In this document: positions 47,154-54,464 of the stretch, in pieces
How positions within the stretch are numbered: position 1 is the stretch's first letter
How the letters are laid out: every line of letters begins with the position of its first letter
NCBI GenBank assembly: GCA_020847395.1
Contig: JADLCD010000078.1
Coordinates: 1-56,769, forward strand
Origin: Chitinophagaceae bacterium
GTDB taxonomy: Bacteria; Bacteroidota; Bacteroidia; Chitinophagales; Chitinophagaceae
Length of the DNA stretch: 56,769 nt
Reading direction: 5' to 3'
Translations under genes and position numbers: made by a program
Notes under the pieces: model-generated
The model's input: only the letters and a program-made list of their open reading frames with translations
Told to the model about the DNA's origin: nothing
Database searches by the model: none

Positions 47154-47219
47154 CTGTTTAATTTTCTCACCGGTGTAGCTATAAACCCACAAAGAAAATT
47201 TACAAAATTTTTTTCTGGC

Positions 47220-48590
47220 TTAAGGTAAAGCTGATAAAATAGCTGCAAGTAGTTTGTTTGCGTCAGTCTCTTTTAGCCCAAGTCGTACAATAATTGTTTT
47301 TCGGGACGGAATAATAAATATTCCCTGCCCGCCATATCCGTCAGCATAATACATATCAGAAGGCAGGTCAGGAAATTGATGTTGCTTTGAACCTGGTTTG
47401 TTAAAACCATTTAGCCAGAATTGCGCGCCATATTGTTGATGGGCATCTGCTACAGAAGGTTGGGTAGATAAACTCATCCAATATTCAGGAAGTAGTTGTT
47501 CATTGTTCCATCTTCCATTACGCATACAAAATAACCCAAACTTTGCAAAATCACGTGCGGTGGCATAACAATAAGAGGAGCCTACATACATGCCCGAAGC
47601 GTCAGGCTCAAGCGTTGCCGAATTCATACCGATCTTATATAGCAATTCCCTGTATGGAAAAGAAGTGTAGCCATTTTCGCCAACAGTTCGTTTAATGATA
47701 TCGCTTAAAATATTGCTATTACCACTGGAATAATTAAAAACCGTACCCGGGGGAAATTTTAAAGGAAGGCTTTCAGCATAACCGGCCATATTCCCTTTTT
47801 TGAAAAGCATATTGGTGGCTTCACTCGGGTAGAGATAATTTTCTGAATATGCCAACCCGGAGGTTTGCTGTAGTAATTGTATTAGGGTAATAGATGATTT
47901 TTGTGTGCCAGCCCATTGTGGTACAGGCGCAGGCGTATCTATATTTAATTTGCCTTGTTTTACCAATATACCAATCAAACAACCGGTAATGCTTTTGTTG
48001 ACAGACCATGCAGGCATAACTGTGCTATCTGAAAAGCCCGGCGCATATTTTTCTGCTACCAGTTTACCATTATGCACCACCACAATTGCTCTTGTTGTAG
48101 TAGGTTTATGAGTATGCCCGTAAATTTCCTGCTGTAAAATTTCATCGAGCTGTTGTTTTTCCCTATCCGGCATAATACTATCTGCCAGCTTGTTTCCATT
48201 GGGCCAATATATACTGTCAGCAACAGGAGGCGGGGAAGGAATATTGAACTCCTGTTTTCGAATAGCTGTTTCGGAAAAATCATTTATTAAAGTGGCACCG
48301 AGTCTTTTTCTGAAAATTGCTTTTTTTTCTGCGAAGCCAAATACATTAACTGATACAGATGAATCTGTGTTGCTTACATTATATGTTGCTAAGGAAAATG
48401 GAAAGCCAGATAAATCTTCTTTAATTACGGTATCCGGGTTACGATGTTGAAGGTATATGGAGGAACAGAGGGTTTTAGCGCCGAAAGCGCTTATCAATGG
48501 AAGCGATAAATAAAAATACCCTGCTACAAATACGATAATAAATACAACGAGTAATAATAAAAGCCGGCTAAAGAATTTTTTTAAATGCAT
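47220..48590 (-). CDS. Class C beta-lactamase-like serine hydrolase
   Basis: This 456-residue protein has an N-terminal membrane helix (LLLLLVVFIIVFVAGYFYL) and then a beta-lactamase/D-Ala carboxypeptidase fold. The nucleophile motif is S196-V-N-K199 (PAWSVNKSITG), followed by LLQQTSGLAYSE. The Tyr motif is YSSGNSN (usually YxN). GQGIFIIPSRKTIIVRLG is the last core strand; no KTG triad residue is clear there. It probably acts on the periplasmic side. Members range from esterases to peptidases, and the substrate is unknown. Antibiotic resistance is unlikely, given the family's breadth. Confidence 0.88.
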   Translation of the reverse strand: MHLKKFFSRLLLLLVVFIIVFVAGYFYLSLPLISAFGAKTLCSSIYLQHRNPDTVIKEDLSGFPFSLATYNVSNTDSSVSVNVFGFAEKKAIFRKRLGATLINDFSETAIRKQEFNIPSPPPVADSIYWPNGNKLADSIMPDREKQQLDEILQQEIYGHTHKPTTTRAIVVVHNGKLVAEKYAPGFSDSTVMPAWSVNKSITGCLIGILVKQGKLNIDTPAPVPQWAGTQKSSITLIQLLQQTSGLAYSENYLYPSEATNMLFKKGNMAGYAESLPLKFPPGTVFNYSSGNSNILSDIIKRTVGENGYTSFPYRELLYKIGMNSATLEPDASGMYVGSSYCYATARDFAKFGLFCMRNGRWNNEQLLPEYWMSLSTQPSVADAHQQYGAQFWLNGFNKPGSKQHQFPDLPSDMYYADGYGGQGIFIIPSRKTIIVRLGLKETDANKLLAAILSALP

Positions 48591-48652
48591 ATTAATAAAC
48601 CGGTAGTAAAAATAATAAGAGCGTATTATTACCCGCGTGTAATTAAATAAAA

Positions 48653-48682
48653 TTCCCGCAGATCAATATAGACCTGCGGGAA
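48653..48682 (-). terminator. Terminator after the 38-aa membrane protein gene
   Basis: 12-base arms (48653-48664 and 48671-48682) pair on the minus strand with one G.U wobble around a 6-nt loop, followed by TTTTATTTAATT. The strand bias supports a minus-strand transcript ending here. Confidence 0.75.
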
Positions 48683-48691
48683 ATAAGAATA

Positions 48692-48808
48692 TCAACAATA
48701 ACCAAGTAAATAATAAATGATCACAAAAACGAGAATAGAACCCAAACAGCCACCGCCCCATTTGTATGCGCCGTACCCGGCAAGTAAAGTTCTCAGCCAA
48801 TTTTGCAT
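48692..48808 (-). CDS. 38-residue membrane protein with GGGC motif
   Basis: This short minus-strand frame starts at an ATG at 48808 and ends with TGA at 48692. The product has an amphipathic N-terminus (MQNWLRTLLAGYGAYKW), then GGGCLG, a hydrophobic helix (SILVFVIIYYLLG) and YC at the end. It is followed 10 bp later by a minus-strand terminator, which supports real transcription. The pattern (basic/amphipathic start, Gly-Gly-Gly-Cys, helix ending YYLLGY) recalls tiny Bacteroidota membrane proteins seen elsewhere, but no named family is assigned. It lies in an otherwise empty gap upstream of the serine hydrolase. It would be missed by length cut-offs. Confidence 0.65.
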   Translation of the reverse strand: MQNWLRTLLAGYGAYKWGGGCLGSILVFVIIYYLLGYC

Positions 48809-48910
48809 ATATATAATTTTGGTAACAGATAATATAAAATTATACCAAAACAATATAGCACATGTTTGCGCTGGGTTTTGTTAACCGTGTAGAAATAATT
48901 GCACAATCTG

Positions 48911-49118
48911 TTAAGACGGGAAGGACTTGTTTTTCTTTTTATCATAGGCTTTTTTAGCGCCATATGCCACGCCTGCAGCTACCAGTAAGCTTACTCCCCC
49001 ATCAATGGGCACTTCTGAATCAGGATCTCCTCCCCGGATCGGGTTGCGCTTTTAACGATGGTGCATAACCTAATGCACATACAAGAATTACTGCTGTAAG
49101 AAAAGTTTTTAGTTTCAT
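48911..49118 (-). pseudogene. Frameshifted PID-CTERM-like small secreted protein
   Basis: From the ATG at 49118 the frame reads a signal peptide (MKLKTFLTAVILVCALGYAP, then SLKAQ) and stops after 32 codons at 49020. Removing one G from the run of four (Cs at 49032-49035 on the plus strand) restores a 68-residue protein: PDPGGDPDSEVPIDGGVSLL, then VAAGVAYGAKKAYDKKK, stop at 48911. The PIDGG...L..AG..YG.KK tail is that of PID-CTERM-type Bacteroidota proteins, small exported proteins with a C-terminal sorting-like signal. The length of 208 bases (3n+1) fits a single inserted base. It may be a decayed gene, a sequencing error or a switchable gene. No exosortase-like gene is in the window. Confidence 0.65.
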
Positions 49119-49140
49119 AAATTTTGGGTTTACTGTTTAT

Positions 49141-49250
49141 CGTTTTTGGTTTAAGGTACAGGCTGTAAGCTTTTACCTTACACCCTATACCTTCCACCTT
49201 CTGCTCTGTACTTTTTGCCTTATATCTTCACTCTCTACCTCTTCAATACC
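49141..49250. repeat. Long degenerate (T)ACCTT-word tract
   Basis: Words such as TACCTTACACC, TATACCTTCCACC and TGTACTTTTTGCC follow one another with changes for about 100 bp. The tract runs into the last codons of the adjoining T9SS gene (stop at 49235). On the minus strand it reads AAGGTATAGGGTGTAAGG. Confidence 0.55.
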
Positions 49251-52200
49251 TTCACCACTTTTCGCATATCCATGCCTGTTACTCTTACCTGGTATATACC
49301 CGAAGTAATATGATTCCTGATATCTACCTGGCGTGTGCTGCTGCCTTCAGCCAGTTGTATAAGTTTACGGAATACTACCTGGCCTGCATTGTTTACCAAC
49401 TCAATGGTATATGCGCCGCCTTTCATATTATCAAACCTCAGGTTTATGTTATTACCTGTTACCGGGTTAGGGTAAGCAATAATTGTTGGATCAATATTCC
49501 TGTTCAATCCCGGCAGCCCTGTCCTGTTCACTATGATTACACTAAACCTGTCTGTTGCTGCTGACTTGCTGTCGCTGCCTACCTGGAAGAATACCTGAGA
49601 GGTTTCTGTTAAGCTTATATCGGTATTTGTTTTTAAATAATTATCTACCAGTGTTACAGATTCTGCGCCTGCAAGTTCTATCGGGCTGAACTCAAACATA
49701 TAGGTTGATACCGATGTATTGCTGAGGTTAAGCCTTAAGGTATCTGCTGACTGTACCAGGTTTCTCCTGTCAACCATCAGTGATTGTCCTTTACGGATGA
49801 TGGCAAGGTTCTCCATTACATTCTCAGGTTTTAGTGCATCCATATGATCGATGTTGTCAGAGAAGTTTCTGCCGTACGATCCGAGTACTTCATCCAGTAT
49901 AATATTTTCACCATCTACATGTTTCTGTAAATTAATACGGATGCCATATTGTGTATTACTCTCGCTCATGGATACACGGAACACATCCTGGGGAGCAGTG
50001 CCTGATTTGTCAGACTCTTTAATTGTAATGCTACCAGTTGTCCCTCCGGCAGATGTTACCAAAAAGCTTTGGCCAGACTGGATATACTCATTGATGTTAC
50101 TAATGGGTTTAGGAGTGGTATCATATTTACTTCCGTCGAAACTGACATTCACATAAGCACCTACTGATCCCAGTTTCGGATCCCATACGTAGAATCCATC
50201 TGCCACATTATTTTTGGTGATGGTAGCAAAGTTAATGGGCGATGGATATGGATTGGCTACGGCGGTAAAGCCAGATGCTGCAACCGGTATGATGTGATCA
50301 CCTATTAACAATGGTCCGTTTGCTCTCAGGGTAGTACTGCTTACGCCAGTTGTAGTAACACTTCTGTCGCCACGTATAAACAAGAAGTAAGGTGTTTTAT
50401 TTACCGCAGTATTTGTTGTATTATCCACTTTAGCCAGTGTATCAGCTTGAAGTATCTTAATACTGGATGCCTGCTTTGGAAGATTCTGATCAAAGCCATT
50501 TTCAGGAGTACCTGTTGTAATAATTGTACCGTAACCCGGGTTAGGATTCGGGTTTGCGGATGAAAGCGTTACTCCTTCCTGCCATGCCTGGTTAATACTT
50601 TGGTTACCTCCAACCGGTGCGTTTAATAATCGCCATGCCCTGCGGGCAGGGATATAACGTTCTACTGTCACATTGCCATTAATACCGCCTATTAATTGGG
50701 CAAACCTTGCTGTGCTGGTAGCTGTACTCTTGAGCGTAAGTTTATTAGAGGTGTGTAATATACTGCCTCCAATAATGGTTAATACATCGTATATGCCTAA
50801 ATCTGTTCCAATTTTTGCAGAACCATTGTTGTTAAGCGTAAGCGCCTTTAACATACCTCCCCCAGAGCTAAAATTAATATTACCAAAGTTAGCACCGGCG
50901 GTGCCGGTTATTACCAGGCTTGATGTAGTTGACCCAGTTAGTGTACCCTCACCTGCTAGTTCTGCCAGTGATAAGGTGTAACCGCTTATTTTTAACTGGC
51001 TGCCAGATGGGTTAACAAGTCTGCCTGTTACTGACCAGTTACCCGTCATAAGGTAATTGCCTGAGCGGTTTGCGAGGTTAAAGATTTTTCCCTCACTAAA
51101 ATCAGGTGGATTTATACCACTACCATCGGAGTTTGTTCCCCAGGTAAGCAGGTTATGCAAATCACCTGAAGCCTTTGAGTAGTATTCTCCTGAGCCGGTG
51201 CAACCTTCGTCAATTTCTCCGTCACAATCGTTATCTACACCATCATCACATATTTCTGTAGCTCCTGGATAAATAGAGTTATCATCATCTTTACAATCGC
51301 CTCCCCGGTCGGAATAACCATCCGGCACGTTGCAGGAATATATTTTTCCTTCCTCATATCCATAGCTATCCTTATCATTGTCTGGGTAAATCCAGAAAAT
51401 CACCCCTTCATCTATTTGTCCATCACAATTATTATCTACACCATCACAAATCTCGAGTGCTCCCGGGTAAACATCCGCGTTTCTATCATTGCAGTCCGAA
51501 GCAGGGGATTCTGTATAACCAAATGGAACATCCAGTCCTATACACATCTCCATACCTTCTCCGGCAGAAGCACCATCGTAATCATTATCTACATATAGAA
51601 GTACTTTACGCCATCTTGTATTATCACTATCGTCGCAGTCGGAACCAGGAGATTCGGAATACCCCAGAGGAATACTCGATCCAATGCATATTTCGGAACC
51701 TATACCAACAGGCACACCATCGCGATCATCATCAGCATATAGCGTTATTGTACGCCAGGCTGTATTATCATTTGGAGCGCAATCAGTATTGTCTGGTATT
51801 CCATCTCCATCAGTATCTGTTGGTGCGCATACGCCATCTTTACCGTCGCAATCTTCATCTATACCGTTGCCGCAAATTTCAGGAGCACCGGGGTGGGTAG
51901 AAATATTTTCATCGTTACAGTCTTTACCGAGAGTTGAGGATTTATAACCTGAAGGGATAGTAGCTCCATAGCAAACTGTTGCTTTCCCATTATCATAACC
52001 ATCATTATCTGCATCAACATACAATGTTACTGATTGCCATTTGGTTTTATCGTTTGGCGCGCAGTCTTCACTATCTTTAATACCGTCTCCATCAATATCT
52101 GCCGGGGTTTGACTATTATTTAATTTAATAACCCAAAAATCATATCCGCCATGATTACCGCTAACATCACCATTATTAGAATTCGAATAGCCCAAGACAA

Positions 52201-53440
52201 TATATTCGCCCTTATTATTTTCAAACCCTGCTAAACCATTATCTGAGCCTAACCCTCCCAGATTTTTTTGCCATTCAATTATTCCAGTATTAGTTAATTT
52301 TATCACCCAACAATCAACTTCCCCAAGATAATTTGTTACATCGCCATCATTGGAACCTGTAGAGGCTACAATAAAATACCCTCCGTCTGAAGTCTGTTGT
52401 ATAGAAGATCCCTCATCAATTCCACTTCCGCCTAAAGTTTTTTGCCATTGCAAAATACCTGTCGCACTTACTTTTATCACCCAGCAATCTACAGCACCGT
52501 GATGATTTGTAATATCCCCATTATTAGAAAACGTAGAACCGACCATAATGTATCCTCCATCTGAGGTTTGCTTTGCTGAATATCCTCTATCTGCTGCTGT
52601 ACCTCCAAATGTATTCTGCCATTGAAGATTTCCAGTTGCATCAATTTTTATTATGTAAGAATCTACCTTCCCGTAATGCCCCGAGATATCACCATTATCA
52701 CTGCTGCCACAAATAATGTAGCCTCCATCAACTGTCTTATCAATTGAATAAGCAAAATTTCCAAAATTATCTCCATACCTTTTTTTCCACTGAATATTTC
52801 CAGAAATATCAAGTTTGACAAGCCAAACATCATAGTCTCCGAGATATTCATTAAGCCTAGTATCTCCATCGAAAGAGTCCGATGCTCCAACAACTAGAAA
52901 ACCACCATCAGCTATTTGTAAAACGTCGTAGGCTTCATCTGCTGAACTTCCACCTAATGCCTTTTGCCATATTATATTCCCTGCTGCATCTAATCTAACT
53001 ACCCAATAATCAGTGCTAATTGTCCCTGCAACCGTATAATGAATACCCGTAACATCCCCGTCATTTGAACTTGATTCACCCACGACTATATAACCTCCAT
53101 CTGTCGTTTGTTTAATGCTATAAGCGATATCTTTGCCAGAACCACCAAGTGCTTTTTGCCATTGCAAGTTTCCATCAACATCTGTTTTAATAATCCAGTA
53201 ATCGCTTTCACCGCCATGATTACCAGTTATATTACCGTCTACAGAATTTGTATATCCGGCAGAAATATATCCTCCATCGGCAGTTTGAACAATATCCTTT
53301 GGAGCATCTGATCCAGAACCGCCAAAAGATTTTTGCCAAGTAATATTGGGGATTTGGCCCAGCAAAATATTACTTAAAAAAAATATTGGTATAAACAATG
53401 ACAGCCTCTTGATAAGAAATAAAAAAAATGCTAATCTCAT
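49235..53440 (-). CDS. T9SS type A-sorted protein: beta-propeller plus MopE-type repeats
   Basis: The ATG at 53440 gives a clean signal (MRLAFFLFLIKRLSL, then NILLGQ) and 1401 residues; an extension to 53569 is unsupported. Seven units of about 57 residues follow (about 30-440), each with a WQK.LGG.G.D start and a DGGY(I)...G.S core: a likely seven-bladed propeller. Residues about 443-750 hold Ca/metal-binding-like Cys-Asp repeats of the MopE type (DCNDRNADVYPGALEICDG, then VDNNCDGQIDEG); three are complete, others partial. A long beta-rich part follows. The last ~85 residues (from AYPNPVTGNNINLRF to VKVLKR) are a type A T9SS sorting domain, so the protein is exported and anchored at the surface. 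Function beyond surface binding is unknown. Confidence 0.9.
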   Translation of the reverse strand: MRLAFFLFLIKRLSLFIPIFFLSNILLGQIPNITWQKSFGGSGSDAPKDIVQTADGGYISAGYTNSVDGNITGNHGGESDYWIIKTDVDGNLQWQKALGGSGKDIAYSIKQTTDGGYIVVGESSSNDGDVTGIHYTVAGTISTDYWVVRLDAAGNIIWQKALGGSSADEAYDVLQIADGGFLVVGASDSFDGDTRLNEYLGDYDVWLVKLDISGNIQWKKRYGDNFGNFAYSIDKTVDGGYIICGSSDNGDISGHYGKVDSYIIKIDATGNLQWQNTFGGTAADRGYSAKQTSDGGYIMVGSTFSNNGDITNHHGAVDCWVIKVSATGILQWQKTLGGSGIDEGSSIQQTSDGGYFIVASTGSNDGDVTNYLGEVDCWVIKLTNTGIIEWQKNLGGLGSDNGLAGFENNKGEYIVLGYSNSNNGDVSGNHGGYDFWVIKLNNSQTPADIDGDGIKDSEDCAPNDKTKWQSVTLYVDADNDGYDNGKATVCYGATIPSGYKSSTLGKDCNDENISTHPGAPEICGNGIDEDCDGKDGVCAPTDTDGDGIPDNTDCAPNDNTAWRTITLYADDDRDGVPVGIGSEICIGSSIPLGYSESPGSDCDDSDNTRWRKVLLYVDNDYDGASAGEGMEMCIGLDVPFGYTESPASDCNDRNADVYPGALEICDGVDNNCDGQIDEGVIFWIYPDNDKDSYGYEEGKIYSCNVPDGYSDRGGDCKDDDNSIYPGATEICDDGVDNDCDGEIDEGCTGSGEYYSKASGDLHNLLTWGTNSDGSGINPPDFSEGKIFNLANRSGNYLMTGNWSVTGRLVNPSGSQLKISGYTLSLAELAGEGTLTGSTTSSLVITGTAGANFGNINFSSGGGMLKALTLNNNGSAKIGTDLGIYDVLTIIGGSILHTSNKLTLKSTATSTARFAQLIGGINGNVTVERYIPARRAWRLLNAPVGGNQSINQAWQEGVTLSSANPNPNPGYGTIITTGTPENGFDQNLPKQASSIKILQADTLAKVDNTTNTAVNKTPYFLFIRGDRSVTTTGVSSTTLRANGPLLIGDHIIPVAASGFTAVANPYPSPINFATITKNNVADGFYVWDPKLGSVGAYVNVSFDGSKYDTTPKPISNINEYIQSGQSFLVTSAGGTTGSITIKESDKSGTAPQDVFRVSMSESNTQYGIRINLQKHVDGENIILDEVLGSYGRNFSDNIDHMDALKPENVMENLAIIRKGQSLMVDRRNLVQSADTLRLNLSNTSVSTYMFEFSPIELAGAESVTLVDNYLKTNTDISLTETSQVFFQVGSDSKSAATDRFSVIIVNRTGLPGLNRNIDPTIIAYPNPVTGNNINLRFDNMKGGAYTIELVNNAGQVVFRKLIQLAEGSSTRQVDIRNHITSGIYQVRVTGMDMRKVVKVLKR

Positions 53441-53517
53441 AATTGGATGATTTAGACTTTTATAATCTGAAATGGTCTTAGAAATCAATATTATTATGGG
53501 TTTATACTCAATTGATT

Positions 53518-53844
53518 TTATGCATTGTTCCATGTTGTAAGTTTTAGTGGTATGTTTAAATAGCTGCATGGTTTTGAGTCAAAGGCCTGCAGCCACAGCA
53601 TTTCTTTTTGCGTGGTGGCGCATCGCCTGAACATCAGTAAAAAAATATTTGCATCTTTGTTTTCTATTTCTTTATTTACCAGCGTAACGTGGTATTGCTT
53701 TGCACCCTTCAGCCTGCATAAGGCTTTTTCCTTTTCCAGCATTTGCCAGGCATGCAATACAGAGGAGGATAAGATTATAATGCGCAACTCTCCTTCCGTA
53801 TGCGCTGTTATACGCGTAAAGCCTGACTCAATAAGTAATTCCAT
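53518..53844 (-). CDS. Small protein of unknown function (108 aa)
   Basis: This frame lies 77 bp upstream of the T9SS protein gene on the same strand. The product has a mixed charge pattern (LHAWQMLEKEKALCRLKGAK) and no signal peptide or membrane helix. It may be a cytoplasmic companion gene or a chance frame; codon use gives no clear answer. No family is recognised. Confidence 0.4.
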   Translation of the reverse strand: MELLIESGFTRITAHTEGELRIIILSSSVLHAWQMLEKEKALCRLKGAKQYHVTLVNKEIENKDANIFLLMFRRCATTQKEMLWLQAFDSKPCSYLNIPLKLTTWNNA

Positions 53845-53876
53845 TGGTTATGGTTGAATGCAGCCTATCCCTCCTT

Positions 53877-53955
53877 CTCCCTTTCCGAAGGAAAGGGAGC
53901 GGTACTACAGAATAATTCCAAACTATATTATCTACCACATCAGCTATTGAATATA
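53877..53955 (+). repeat. Hairpin-plus-56-bp repeat, copy A
   Basis: A perfect 10-bp stem (53877-53886 with 53890-53899, loop GAA) leads straight into a 56-bp body starting CGGTACT at 53900. The body is 51/56 identical to copy C and 49/56 to copy B. Confidence 0.85.
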
Positions 53956-53983
53956 GCCGGGCATAGCAGCCTCATCCTCTTAT

Positions 53984-54060
53984 CCTTCTCCTCGCAGAGA
54001 AGGACGGTACTATAGAATAAAGCCAGACTTTTATATCTACCACATCAGCTATTGAATATA
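53984..54060 (+). repeat. Hairpin-plus-56-bp repeat, copy B
   Basis: A 7-bp stem (53984-53990 with 53997-54003) precedes a 56-bp body at 54005-54060 after one base. The stem differs from copy A but pairs fully. Confidence 0.85.
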
Positions 54061-54173
54061 TCCAAGCGTAACATTTAGTATTCGCTCACATTTTTAATTC
54101 ACAACCTCCCACCAACTGTATTTTATCAGCCTGATTTGAACTTAGGCTTCCCTCGCTCCCGCCCAGGCGGGAT

Positions 54174-54319
54174 GGAGAGGGGTAGGGGGTGAGGATACGA
54201 CTTTTGAGGAAATTCAAAATGTAGATGCTGGATTGAAGACTTAGTAAAAATAGTGATGTTGTTATTCCTGCGCAATAGCACAAAAGTTGTAGATGTCCTC
54301 ACCCTCCACCTCCCTCTCC
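54174..54319. repeat. Inverted-repeat element with MITE-like ends
   Basis: About 33-39-base imperfect arms at the two ends (from GGAGAGGGG at 54174, and its counterpart ending at 54319) include GGGTGAGGA...ACTTTTG at 54187-54206, paired with 54281-54304. The interior has no gene. The right end runs into hairpin C. Confidence 0.6.
54273..54295 (+). repeat. 23-bp repeat, copy 1
   Basis: It is identical over 23 bp to 56721-56743. It begins CAATAGCACAAAAG and lies inside the inverted-repeat element's right arm. Confidence 0.85.
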
Positions 54320-54392
54320 GCACAGCAGAGAGGGAGCGGTACTGTGGAATAATTCCAAACTATATTATCTGCCACTTCAGCTATTGAATATA
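54310..54392 (+). repeat. Hairpin-plus-56-bp repeat, copy C
   Basis: A perfect 9-bp stem (54310-54318 with 54328-54336) is followed at once by the 56-bp body 54337-54392, five differences from copy A. Confidence 0.85.
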
Positions 54393-54464
54393 TCCTGGCT
54401 TGACGTTCTTAATTCCTGGTTTTCAGAATATCTACAACTTCCTGCTCATTGCGATTGTTCTCAC

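Noticed and set aside
47220-48590. Antibiotic-resistance beta-lactamase
   Set aside because: The SxxK fold is shared by many serine hydrolases; the N-terminal anchor, length and missing KTG do not fit a dedicated class C enzyme.
48991-49197. 68-codon minus-strand frame across the PID-CTERM gene
   Set aside because: It uses a different frame from both halves of the PID-CTERM gene and starts in the degenerate tract; no motif.
53441-53569. 43-residue N-terminal extension of the T9SS type A protein
   Set aside because: The ATG at 53440 gives a standard signal peptide; the extension would bury it and overlap the small frame upstream.
54086-54323. Two 65-codon minus-strand frames in the repeat region
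   Set aside because: They read through inverted repeats and hairpins (Pro/Arg-rich), with no signal or domain.
53877-54392. CRISPR-like array
   Set aside because: Only three units, unequal distances (about 105 and 332 bp between body starts), no constant spacer length and no cas gene.
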